A stretch of 64,000 nt of DNA from Pedobacter psychroterrae (GTDB lineage: Bacteria; Bacteroidota; Bacteroidia; Sphingobacteriales; Sphingobacteriaceae): NCBI RefSeq assembly GCF_004331695.1, contig NZ_SJSL01000002.1:682001-746000 (forward strand). The letters are read 5' to 3'. Made by a program: the position numbers and the translations under genes. This document shows positions 56,618 to 64,000 of the stretch, piece after piece. Under the pieces are notes generated by a model. That model was not told where the DNA came from. It did not search any database and saw nothing but the letters and a program-made list of their open reading frames with translations. Each line of letters begins with the position of its first letter. Position 1 is the stretch's first letter.

Positions 56618-57112
56618 ATGAAAAAACCCATATTAATTGCCCTGCTATTTCTGGGAGCTGGATTTACGGCATGCGATAATAATGCTGACACAAAATCACA
56701 AACAGAAAAATCTGGCACTGCAAATCAAACATTAAATAAAGAGATGAAAAATTTAGCTTCAATAATTGAAATTCCTGTGGCGGACCTCACAAGGGCAATC
56801 GCATTTTATGAGATAATTTTAGACGTCAGCATTGAAAAGATGGAAATGGACGGTGTACAAATGGGAGTATTACCAAGCGATGGGAAGACCGTAAGTGTTG
56901 TGCTCGCTAAGGGGGATGATTATACACCTACTACCGATGGTGCCCTAGTTTACCTGAATGCAGGTGCCGATTTGCAAACTGTGTTGGACAAAGTAGCACA
57001 AAACGGAGGGAAAATGGTTGTGCCGAAAACGGCGATTAGCCCAGAAATGGGGTACTTCGCTTTATTTATTGATACCGAAGGGAACAAATTAGGGTTGCAC
57101 TCAAGTAACTGA
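56618..57112 (+). CDS. VOC-domain (glyoxalase-like) protein with lipoprotein signal
   Basis: 164 residues. Lipoprotein signal with Cys19 in 'FTAC', a Thr/Asn/Lys-rich linker, then a VOC domain from ~43 ('MKNLASIIEIPVADLTRAIAFYEIIL') to the end ('MGYFALFIDTEGNKLGLHSSN', Glu as metal-ligand candidate). Most VOC proteins of this type are cytosolic and begin at the equivalent of Met43, which is also an ATG here (56744). The export signal therefore looks like an added 5' segment. Substrate unknown. Confidence 0.8.
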   Translation: MKKPILIALLFLGAGFTACDNNADTKSQTEKSGTANQTLNKEMKNLASIIEIPVADLTRAIAFYEIILDVSIEKMEMDGVQMGVLPSDGKTVSVVLAKGDDYTPTTDGALVYLNAGADLQTVLDKVAQNGGKMVVPKTAISPEMGYFALFIDTEGNKLGLHSSN

Positions 57113-57140
57113 AGGTAAGTAGGCTAAAGCAATTGTGGCC

Positions 57141-59945
57141 TCACTTGCAGATGTTTTGAAGCGCATACAGTTGCTCTTTTTCCTTTTCGGGTCTGTCTGT
57201 CTGGTTTACCCACTTGTTGAACAGTTGATAACTCCAGTCTGTTACCTTACCGTTTTTCGAGATGCTGGCCGAAAGTTGCTTTTTTGATTGTTCAAATGTC
57301 GTACGATCTATAAGGTAGTTAGCCGTTGCCTCGAGATAATCTCTAAGAGACCTTGTTGTTTCAAATAGCTTTTGATTTTCTTTCTTTAGCAATGCTAAAG
57401 CTTCCGCAGGTTTGCCAGCTATAATTAGCACTTCCACATAATCATAAAGAGGCATAGGATAGCCATAGCCCACTACACCGGCCTGGTCTTTATCATATCG
57501 TTTAAGCATGGTGCCCATCAGTTCATTGGCGATGGAATCTTTTCCAAGCTCCCGGTAGATCAATGCAGCCTGGATATAATTGGCGCCAGGGTACACACGT
57601 GGAATAAACTGCAGCAGGGTCTCAGCTGCTTTTTCCTTTTCGCCAAGGGCAAGGTGGGACTCTGATTTAAAATATTGAACAGTTTCGTTGATGTTACCAC
57701 CTATGGTTGGTGCTCTGGGGATTTTCATGAAGGTTTCAAAGTCCCGTATGGAACCGCGGTAATCTTTCTGGTCAAAACGGCGTAGCCCGAGTAAAAACCA
57801 ATCAATATTTTCGTTATAGGCCGTTTCGTTGAGCGATCGGGCTTTATCTGCGTAGGCTACGAGTGCAGCGCCCTGGTTTAGATATTGACCCATGGAAACT
57901 ATGCGTTCAGTCATGGCCACTACGTAATCATAATCACTCACTTTAATGTGGTTTGCCGGTATGCCATGGCCTTCAAGGAGTACTTTGAGACCGGCCTGAC
58001 CAATGACCAAATTTAACGTATAGGACGAGTCTGCTTTCAAGGGATTGTCCCTCAAAGCAAGTAAGTCTGTACGGCTGGAACCAAATTCAACAGGCAGTCC
58101 GGTTATTTTATTCTTGCGGAGATCAAGACGGATAAAATGGATATTTGCCCATTTATCGGTAGCAGGAAGGGCATCGATACCAGTATTTCTCAGATCTGCC
58201 CAAAACATTTTCCTTGGACTGGAAAGTATCAGATTGAGAGCGCTATTGCCAATTTGGACATTGCCCTCAACCCTGAGCACAGTTAGTTCTTTTGCTTTAC
58301 CCAGCTCGGGGGGCAGGCTGGAAATATTATTGTCTTCAAGTACCAGTCCGCGCAGTTTGCTGAGCTTCGTAAAACTCGACGGCAGGTAAGTAAGTTTATT
58401 GGCGCCTGCGTTGAATACGGTCAGTGAACGATAATCCCCGATGCTTTCCCGCAATGAAGTCAACTCGTTGTTATTGATATATAGCTGTTTAAGGGTATTG
58501 TTGGGAGACTTTAAATCAGGTAGATCCTTGATTTTATTGAAGCTTAACGTCAATACCTCCATTTTTGGGGCGGCTAGTATAGCCTGGGGAAGAGATGTGA
58601 TCTGGTTGTGGGATAGGTTGATGTTTTTTATGTTGTCCAGATTCTGATCCTTTAGCACTGAAACATCGGTTAGCATATTGCGAGACAAATTGAGCTCTTC
58701 TAATTGCGCCAAGGATTTAAATCCTGCTGGAATTGACCGGATCTGGTTTTTTGAAAGATTTAAGGACTGTAATCTAGTGAAGCCATAGCCTTCCACATCG
58801 GAAAGCTCGGTAATGCGGTTGCCCATCAGGCTTAAACTTAAAAGGTTGGGTAAGGCAGCTGGGCTAAATATTTCCCTGACATCTGTTAGCGAACCGTAGC
58901 TGATTTCCAAGTGTTTAAGTCTGGACAGGCTCGCAATCTGTTTTATAGTTTCAGGATTTTCATGTAAATTTTTTGATCCGCTACATTTAAGCGATTCTAG
59001 CTGTTTTAGTTCAGCAAGCCCGCTTAGGTTTAGACGGCTTTCAAGACTTATGTCGATCTGAAGATCTTTAAGGTTGCTGAGTCGGGATAAAATAGGAAAT
59101 AGCTTGAAGTTATTTTTGGTCTGGGGATATCGGACGGTCAGCGCAGTCAGTTGTTGAAGATTTGGCAAGGAAAGCAGGTAGTCTTTCGTTGGATAGATCA
59201 ATTCCAGTTCCCTAAGCGATTCAATTGCTGCAAGCCTGATTATACCAGCGACAGCTTTTGCTGAATCTGCCCCAATCCCAAGGATAGAAATCATCTGCCA
59301 GCTTACTTTGCTTAGGTCGACATCGTCCAGGCTTCGGTAGTCAGACAGTTTTACAAAAGTGATTTTTTGCAGGGTAGCGAGGCTAGACGGCAGTTTTCCC
59401 AACTCTCCCTGAAAGGAAATTCCCCTGAGGCCGGGCAATGCAGAAAATTTGGCAATGGCATCATTAAGGTCTAAGTGGTTGGTGCTGAGCAATTCAATTA
59501 CTTTTAGGTTTTTGAGTTGCGTGAAAGACCCCGGTAAGCGGTAGGCGGTAGTTCTTTTATGTTCTTTATCCCAATTATCGTGGTCGGTGATTCTTAAAAA
59601 TTCCAGGTTGGGAAGTTCAGCCAGCAAGCCAATGTTCTTTTCAAAATTCGCTGAATCTTTTACTGACAGACTGAGGATCTTGATTTCTCCTTTGCGCGAT
59701 GATTTGATAAGTTTCAGCAGGTCAGTATGCTTATAAATGGATATCCCGATTTTGTTCATCAGGCTGTCACCAGTTCTATAAAATTCCGATTGAATGTACG
59801 ATCCAGCACTGGTGAATTCACTCATGTTTCTGAAATAGCTATCAAATGATTGCTTGTCAGTTTGGGCGTTGGCATTCAATAGGCAGCTGATTTGAAGGAA
59901 TGCAGCGGTAAAGACGGTGGCTATTGCAGAGCGAGATAGATTCAT
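57141..59945 (-). CDS. Large leucine-rich-repeat protein with TPR-like C-terminus
   Basis: 934 residues; signal peptide cleaved near 'NANAQ'. Central ~80-640 contains roughly twenty leucine-rich repeats of bacterial/plant type, e.g. 'LQSLNLSKNQIRSIPAGFKS', 'LEELNLSRNMLTDVSVLKD', 'LRGLVLEDNNISSLPPELGK'. Residues ~700-930 are helical and TPR-like ('LALGEKEKAAETLLQFIPRV', 'GKPAEALALLKKENQKLFE'). Probably periplasmic or exported, involved in protein binding. No enzymatic domain. Transcribed alone. Confidence 0.82.
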   Translation of the reverse strand: MNLSRSAIATVFTAAFLQISCLLNANAQTDKQSFDSYFRNMSEFTSAGSYIQSEFYRTGDSLMNKIGISIYKHTDLLKLIKSSRKGEIKILSLSVKDSANFEKNIGLLAELPNLEFLRITDHDNWDKEHKRTTAYRLPGSFTQLKNLKVIELLSTNHLDLNDAIAKFSALPGLRGISFQGELGKLPSSLATLQKITFVKLSDYRSLDDVDLSKVSWQMISILGIGADSAKAVAGIIRLAAIESLRELELIYPTKDYLLSLPNLQQLTALTVRYPQTKNNFKLFPILSRLSNLKDLQIDISLESRLNLSGLAELKQLESLKCSGSKNLHENPETIKQIASLSRLKHLEISYGSLTDVREIFSPAALPNLLSLSLMGNRITELSDVEGYGFTRLQSLNLSKNQIRSIPAGFKSLAQLEELNLSRNMLTDVSVLKDQNLDNIKNINLSHNQITSLPQAILAAPKMEVLTLSFNKIKDLPDLKSPNNTLKQLYINNNELTSLRESIGDYRSLTVFNAGANKLTYLPSSFTKLSKLRGLVLEDNNISSLPPELGKAKELTVLRVEGNVQIGNSALNLILSSPRKMFWADLRNTGIDALPATDKWANIHFIRLDLRKNKITGLPVEFGSSRTDLLALRDNPLKADSSYTLNLVIGQAGLKVLLEGHGIPANHIKVSDYDYVVAMTERIVSMGQYLNQGAALVAYADKARSLNETAYNENIDWFLLGLRRFDQKDYRGSIRDFETFMKIPRAPTIGGNINETVQYFKSESHLALGEKEKAAETLLQFIPRVYPGANYIQAALIYRELGKDSIANELMGTMLKRYDKDQAGVVGYGYPMPLYDYVEVLIIAGKPAEALALLKKENQKLFETTRSLRDYLEATANYLIDRTTFEQSKKQLSASISKNGKVTDWSYQLFNKWVNQTDRPEKEKEQLYALQNICK

Positions 59946-59972
59946 AACCGTTGTTTGAAATATTTGGTAATT

Positions 59973-60004
59973 TAAATATAGTGAACAAGGTTTGAAAATG
60001 CAAT
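59973..60004 (-). promoter_or_regulatory. Candidate promoter of the LRR gene
   Basis: On the minus strand, ATTG (60001-60004) and TATATTTA (59973-59980) are 20 bp apart, close to the TTTG / TAnnTTTG pattern with mismatches at the outer positions, 27 bp upstream of the start codon at 59945. Confidence 0.4.
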
Positions 60005-60227
60005 AGATGCTTTATTCTCAGCTAGATTTATGATGGAGCCTCAAAGTCGCTGGGCGTTCCAGCAAGGCAATTAATAACAATATCGGAATAGTGCTTTGTG
60101 ATACTAGATTTCTTCATGGATTTTAGAGGTGTTTATTGTCTGTATAGCAGCTCCGGTTGGCATCAAATAAAATAATTGCGTACTTTTAATGCCTAAGCAC
60201 GAAAAAATATCAGAGTCCATGTTCGAT

Positions 60228-60261
60228 TTTGGTAGAACTTATAATTTGATAGAACTTATAA
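60228..60261 (+). repeat. Tandem 17-bp duplication upstream of the sulfatase gene
   Basis: TTTG(G/A)TAGAACTTATAA occurs at 60228-60244 and immediately again at 60245-60261, with a single mismatch. The second copy ends 10 bp before the start codon. The rest of the 326-bp gap 59946-60271 shows only the candidate LRR promoter; nothing else could be recognised. Confidence 0.75.
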
Positions 60262-60271
60262 TATTATTAAT

Positions 60272-61636
60272 ATGAGGACAGTAATTTGTAAATTGATGTT
60301 TATTTTACTGTTGGCCAGTTCTTTCTCTGTCATTGCACAAAAGAAGCAACCTAATATAATTATTATACTCACCGATGATATGGGATTTAGTGATATCGGT
60401 ACTTTTGGGGGTCACTTTGTGCCTACACCAAATATCGACCGTCTTGCAAAAAATGGCTTAAAGCTCACCCAATATTACAGCGGGGCACCAATATGTTCAC
60501 CCTCCAGGGCAAGTATGCTGACCGGCATGTATCCGGGTAAGTGGAATTTCACTACCTATCTGGATAATAAGAAGCACAATAAAAATGCGGAACAGACTGA
60601 TTTCTTAAATCCGGCCGCACCCTCAATGGCCAGGTTTTTTCAATCTGCAGGCTATGCTACCGGTCATTTTGGTAAGTGGCATATGGGAGGCGGCAGAGAT
60701 GTGAAAGATGCCCCGGGCTTTGAAAAGTATGGTTTTGATGCGCATGCGAGTACGTATGAAAGTCCGGATCCTGATCCGCTGATTACAGCTACCAACTGGA
60801 TCTGGTCTGAAAAGGATAGTATAAAAAGATGGGACAGAACAAAGTATTTTGTAGATAAAACGCTGGCGTTTATGAAAAAGCGCAAAGGCCAGCCTTGTTT
60901 CATTAACTTGTGGCCTGATGATATGCATACGCCATGGGTACCCCATAAGGGAGATGGCTATGCTGGGGAATTCCCGAAAGGACCGGAGGAAGAGGCCGCA
61001 TTTAAACTGGTGTTGAAGGAATATGATGTACAGATAGGCCGGCTTGCGGCGGGCTTGAAAGAAATAGGGGAGGATCAGAATACGATCATCATCTTTACGA
61101 GTGATAACGGGCCGCTTCCGAGTTTCAGAGGGAGCCGTACTGGCGGTTTGAGAGGTTCAAAGTTGTCCCTTTATGAAGGGGGAACGCGGATGCCGTTTAT
61201 CATCAGCTGGCCGGGACACACGCCTGCTGGTAAAACTGATGAACGTTCTGAAGTCAACGCAATAGATTTATTGCCTTCGCTGGCCCGTATGGCCGGTGTT
61301 AAACTTCCTTCCAGTTATAAGAGCGATGGACAGGACAGGAGCGGCGTGCTGACCGGAAAACCGGAGCTTCGTAAAAAGGATATGTTTTGGGAGTATGGTC
61401 GGAATAATCTTGCGTATAATTATCCAAAAAAGCCCAACAGAAGCCCAAACCTGGCTGTGCGGTCAGGTGAATGGAAGCTGTTGATGAATAGTGATGGTTC
61501 TGGCGCAGAACTTTATAATATCGTGATGGATAAGAATGAAGCTAAAAATCTACAAGCCGAAAAACCAGAAATAACAAGGCGGTTAAAGTTAAAATTATCA
61601 ACATGGTGGGAGTCCTTGCCGAGGCTAAATGATTAA
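60272..61636 (+). CDS. Type I (formylglycine) sulfatase
   Basis: 454 residues; signal peptide cleaved near 'VIAQ'. Sulfatase signature 'CSPSRASMLTG' with Cys75 for conversion to formylglycine; metal-site segments 'ILTDDMGFSDIGTFGG', 'GKWHMGG' and 'FTSDNGPLPSFRGSRTGGLRGSK'. Removes sulfate esters from a glycan in the periplasm. It needs an FGly-modifying enzyme encoded elsewhere. The GH140-like gene begins 3 bp downstream, so the two are co-transcribed and probably act on one substrate. Confidence 0.92.
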   Translation: MRTVICKLMFILLLASSFSVIAQKKQPNIIIILTDDMGFSDIGTFGGHFVPTPNIDRLAKNGLKLTQYYSGAPICSPSRASMLTGMYPGKWNFTTYLDNKKHNKNAEQTDFLNPAAPSMARFFQSAGYATGHFGKWHMGGGRDVKDAPGFEKYGFDAHASTYESPDPDPLITATNWIWSEKDSIKRWDRTKYFVDKTLAFMKKRKGQPCFINLWPDDMHTPWVPHKGDGYAGEFPKGPEEEAAFKLVLKEYDVQIGRLAAGLKEIGEDQNTIIIFTSDNGPLPSFRGSRTGGLRGSKLSLYEGGTRMPFIISWPGHTPAGKTDERSEVNAIDLLPSLARMAGVKLPSSYKSDGQDRSGVLTGKPELRKKDMFWEYGRNNLAYNYPKKPNRSPNLAVRSGEWKLLMNSDGSGAELYNIVMDKNEAKNLQAEKPEITRRLKLKLSTWWESLPRLND

Positions 61637-61639
61637 GGT

Positions 61640-62968
61640 ATGAAAATGCTGACCCTCGTTTTTCTTTTCGTATGCGGAATAGCATCAGCGCAGCAAAAGG
61701 AATATGCCTTCCCACTGGCAATAGCAAAAGATAACAGGCACCTCGTAGACCAAAGAGGAAAATATTTTTTATACAACGGCGATACCGCATGGATGCTGTT
61801 CCTTAAATTGACAAGGGAAGAAGCACTCGAATACCTGGTCAAAAGGAAAGCCCAGGGCTTTAACGTGATCCAGATCATCCTCACCGGATTTGCAGATTTT
61901 AATAAAGAAACTCCCATCAATCGCTATGGACAAAGGCCTTTTTTAAAGGGAAATGATTTTAATACCACTAATCCGGCATACTTTGAGTATGTAGAATGGG
62001 TAGTTAAGAGGGCAGATTCTTTGGGCCTGGCACTTAGTATTGCGCCATTGTGGGCAGGCTGCTGCAGTGAGGGCTGGGCGGGTAAGGACAAGGCAATGGC
62101 TGCGAACAAGCCGGAAGGCAACTTTAAGTTTGGAGAGTTTTTGGGAAAGCGGTTTGCTAAGTATAAAAATATGCTTTGGATTCTGGGCGGGGACAATGAC
62201 CCGCATACGGATAAAAACAATTATCGCCAATTGGCATTGGGCATTAAAAAATATGCGCCAAGGCAGCTGATCACTTATCATGCTTCTTCTTCTCATTCTA
62301 GTACTGATGTATGGGAAGGAGAACCCTGGCTGGATTTTAGTATGGTATATACTTATTTCAGAGGGTTTAATAAGGCCTGGAACCCGAATCAGCCCGATGT
62401 TTATGAAGTGGCATGGAAGGAGTATGCTAAAAGACCTTTAAAGCCCTTTATTCTTGGTGAGTCTACTTATGAGGGTGAGCATGATTCCTGGGGATCTGCT
62501 GTTCAGGCAAGAAAGCAGGCTTATTGGGCGGTGCTGGGTGGAGGTGTGGGCAATGCCTATGGCTCACCGGTGTGGAAGTGTGAAGCGAATTGGAGAGATT
62601 ATATGGATTTGCCGGGGGCGGTTTCTTTGAGGCAATTTCACAGGTTTTTCTCAGCCTTGAAGTGGGAAAAATTGGTGCCAGATACGAACAAGCACATTGC
62701 TGTTTCGGGAAATGGTGACTTTGCATCAAACAATTATTCAACGACAGCTATTGCTAATGACGGGAGCTTTTCCGTTTCTTACCTGCCCAGTCCAATAACG
62801 CTCGAGATAGATTTGGGAAAATACATGCGCGGGAGTTTGGTGGCTACCTGGTTTAACCCGATATCAGGGCTGAAAGGGAAGGCTGAAAAAATAGATAAGA
62901 GAGGGTTGAAGATGTTTTCGCCACCAGCAGGGCAGCATGATTGGGTGCTGCTTGTTCAGGTTCGTTGA
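61640..62968 (+). CDS. GH140-like glycoside hydrolase (DUF4038 family)
   Basis: 442 residues; signal peptide cleaved near 'IASAQ'. TIM-barrel DUF4038 domain: 'HLVDQRGKYFLYNGDTAWMLF' at the start, 'MLWILGGDNDPH' with the acid/base Asp and 'FILGESTYEGEHDSWG' with the nucleophile Glu; C-terminal putative collagen-binding-like domain ('WFNPISGLKGKAEKIDKRG'). The founding GH140 enzyme is an apiosidase of rhamnogalacturonan II, but the linked sulfatase suggests a different, sulfated substrate. Co-transcribed with the sulfatase. Confidence 0.85.
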   Translation: MKMLTLVFLFVCGIASAQQKEYAFPLAIAKDNRHLVDQRGKYFLYNGDTAWMLFLKLTREEALEYLVKRKAQGFNVIQIILTGFADFNKETPINRYGQRPFLKGNDFNTTNPAYFEYVEWVVKRADSLGLALSIAPLWAGCCSEGWAGKDKAMAANKPEGNFKFGEFLGKRFAKYKNMLWILGGDNDPHTDKNNYRQLALGIKKYAPRQLITYHASSSHSSTDVWEGEPWLDFSMVYTYFRGFNKAWNPNQPDVYEVAWKEYAKRPLKPFILGESTYEGEHDSWGSAVQARKQAYWAVLGGGVGNAYGSPVWKCEANWRDYMDLPGAVSLRQFHRFFSALKWEKLVPDTNKHIAVSGNGDFASNNYSTTAIANDGSFSVSYLPSPITLEIDLGKYMRGSLVATWFNPISGLKGKAEKIDKRGLKMFSPPAGQHDWVLLVQVR

Positions 62969-63010
62969 GGATATTGATTTTTATTCTTGCGCTGTTCATA
63001 GAATCCGCTT

Positions 63011-63114
63011 GGTGTGCGGGAATTTGTAAAGATCCATCCCTGGAATGGCAACGGACGCAGCGCCAGGCTTATTGAAAGTGGTTCCTCGCTAAAAAGCTGG
63101 AAGCTCAATTTTAA
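63011..63114 (+). pseudogene. Frameshifted relic of a Fic-domain protein
   Basis: One frame (63011-63076) reads 'GVREFVKIHPWNGNGRSARLIE', the Fic core 'HPFxxGNGR' with one residue missing. The frame entered at 63076 continues 'KWFLAKKLEAQF' and stops at 63112-63114. Together they match the continuous 'ARLLEKWFLA-KLG' stretch of Fic proteins. A frameshift, a motif deletion and loss of both ends mark it as a gene remnant. Confidence 0.7.
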
Positions 63115-63147
63115 TCGTACCTTTGCCAGCTATAAAATAAAACAGCA

Positions 63148-63390
63148 ATGGCAGTATTACATAATAAAGAAGAAAAGATTGAAGTGGTGCTAAGTAAGCT
63201 TCCTAAGAAATATACCGACAAACAATTTGTAGATACTTTCATTCAGCTTTATTCTAAGGACTGGGGTAAGATCAAAGCGAATTACATTAAGCAATCACAG
63301 GATAAAGAGCCTGGTACGGTCATCACGATGCCTAAGCCTGAACTTTACTTAAAGAGCATTCTGGAAACATACCTGGCTAAAAAATCTTAA
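63148..63390 (+). CDS. Hypothetical 80-aa protein
   Basis: 80 residues, no signal peptide, Lys-rich and predominantly helical ('EEKIEVVLSKLPKKYTDKQFVDTFIQLYSKDW', split in two helices), ending 'ETYLAKKS'. Family not recognised. It begins 33 bp after the Fic relic; it may once have been the partner of that gene or an independent small gene. It overlaps by 4 bp, tail to tail, the serine hydrolase gene. Confidence 0.6.
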   Translation: MAVLHNKEEKIEVVLSKLPKKYTDKQFVDTFIQLYSKDWGKIKANYIKQSQDKEPGTVITMPKPELYLKSILETYLAKKS

Positions 63391-64000
63391 TATCCTTCCG
63401 CAATTTGTGTAAATGCACTTCTCCAATTGGTATTGCCCACACTGGTGCCCAGCCTGACGATGATCAGGTTTTTTGCAGGGTTTACATAAATGTACTGACC
63501 TAAAATGCCCTGTGCCATGAAATCGCCGTTTTTACTGGGCAGCCACCATTGGTACTGGTAGCGCCAGGAACTCCCGTTGACGGTATCTATTTTGGTAGAC
63601 TGCTTTACCCAGCTTTCGCTGATGAGCTGCTTGCCGTTCCAGTTGCCCTTCTTTAGGTACAGTCTGCCTATCTTGGCAAAATCCCGTGCGCGGGCGTTGA
63701 TGCAGCAAAAGGTTTTTTCCAGTCCGTTGTTCTTTTTATCTGTGCTCCAGCTGCCATCGTATTCCATGCCCAACGGCTGCCAGATCTTTTCCTGGAGATA
63801 TCCGGTAACAGTCTTTCCTTTTAAAGCCCGTTCAAGGATCAGCCCCAGGATCTGCGGATTGCCGCTTACATATTCAAATTCAAGGCCCGGCTGGCGCTTT
63901 AGTTTCATTTTTGGGATGTCTTTTCGTAGGGTCTGGCCGTAGTAGAAGGTAGCGGCATCGCCAAATGGATTGTGGTAACTTTCATTAAAATCCAATCCGG
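63387..64000 (-). CDS. Beta-lactamase-family serine hydrolase, 5' end missing
   Basis: The frame stays open to the right edge, so only the last ~204 residues are visible. They fit the class C beta-lactamase/penicillin-binding-protein-like (Beta-lactamase, AmpC/EstB) family: 'FEYVSGNPQILGLILERALKGKTV' with the Tyr-x-x-Asn-like element, 'IWQPLGMEYDGSW', 'RARDFAKIGRLYLKKGNWNGKQLIS', and near the end 'AQGILGQYIYVNPAKNLIIVRLG'. The SxxK nucleophile motif lies beyond the window. Probably an exported esterase or peptidase rather than a true lactamase. Confidence 0.85.
   Translation of the reverse strand, partial: GLDFNESYHNPFGDAATFYYGQTLRKDIPKMKLKRQPGLEFEYVSGNPQILGLILERALKGKTVTGYLQEKIWQPLGMEYDGSWSTDKKNNGLEKTFCCINARARDFAKIGRLYLKKGNWNGKQLISESWVKQSTKIDTVNGSSWRYQYQWWLPSKNGDFMAQGILGQYIYVNPAKNLIIVRLGTSVGNTNWRSAFTQIAEGY

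Noticed and set aside
60001..60227. Possible further gene relic in the LRR/sulfatase gap
   Set aside because: Six-frame reading by eye gave only short pieces with frequent stops and no family similarity.

Overview
The window looks like a chromosome segment from a Bacteroidota species of the Pedobacter/Sphingobacteriaceae type. Evidence: three SusC/SusD pairs, many lipoproteins with a Cys close to a short hydrophobic leader, TAnnTTTG-like -7 promoter elements, weak Shine-Dalgarno sequences, and families largely confined to this phylum (DUF1735, DUF4983, CRTAC1-type FG-GAP proteins, DUF6597-AraC). No rRNA, tRNA, CRISPR array or intact mobile element was seen.

Region 1 (1-16.5 kb): a long plus-strand operon of surface proteins: fasciclin protein (cut by the left edge), DUF5007-like lipoprotein, SusC, SusD, second fasciclin lipoprotein, IPT/delta-60 repeat lipoprotein, a DUF4983-like protein with a degenerate phosphatase domain, a double DUF1735 + CBM6-like lipoprotein and a PKD lipoprotein. 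It closes with a strong intrinsic terminator at 14014-14045. It carries binding and adhesion modules but no intact glycosidase. A glutaminase-like DUF4964/DUF4965 protein follows directly, then a 1111-residue FG-GAP/ASPIC lipoprotein.

Region 2 (19.9-26.2 kb): a two-gene minus-strand unit resembling MhqO/MhqD (ring-cleaving dioxygenase and carboxylesterase), a fatty acid hydroxylase-type membrane protein, a tiny Lys-rich ORF, a soluble multi-PAS histidine kinase, a striking 11-bp phased repeat element, and a probable outer-membrane protein.

Region 3 (26.3-44.3 kb): a beta-mannan utilisation locus. SusC/SusD, a surface lipoprotein and a lipoprotein GH26 mannanase capture and cut mannan. A second, periplasmic GH26 releases mannobiose, a Na+/solute symporter imports it, cellobiose 2-epimerase converts it to mannosylglucose, and a GH130 phosphorylase yields mannose 1-phosphate and glucose. 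This is the pathway established in Bacteroides fragilis. A CE1-like esterase and a divergent AraC regulator belong to the locus. A ThuA/glucose-dehydrogenase/cytochrome c fusion is an unusual member.

Region 4 (44.4-52.8 kb): a TetR regulator divergent from a SusC/SusD pair followed by a Tat-type metallophosphoesterase and an intact alkaline-phosphatase-family enzyme. This is a plausible phosphoester-scavenging locus, with an 18-bp palindrome in the control region.

Region 5 (52.9-64 kb): mixed genes. These include an unidentified acidic protein, an L,D-transpeptidase, a DUF6597-AraC regulator, a VOC lipoprotein, a large leucine-rich-repeat protein, a sulfatase/GH140 pair, and a serine hydrolase cut by the right edge. 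Two gene relics lie between genes: the C-terminus of an M13 peptidase and a frameshifted Fic-domain core.
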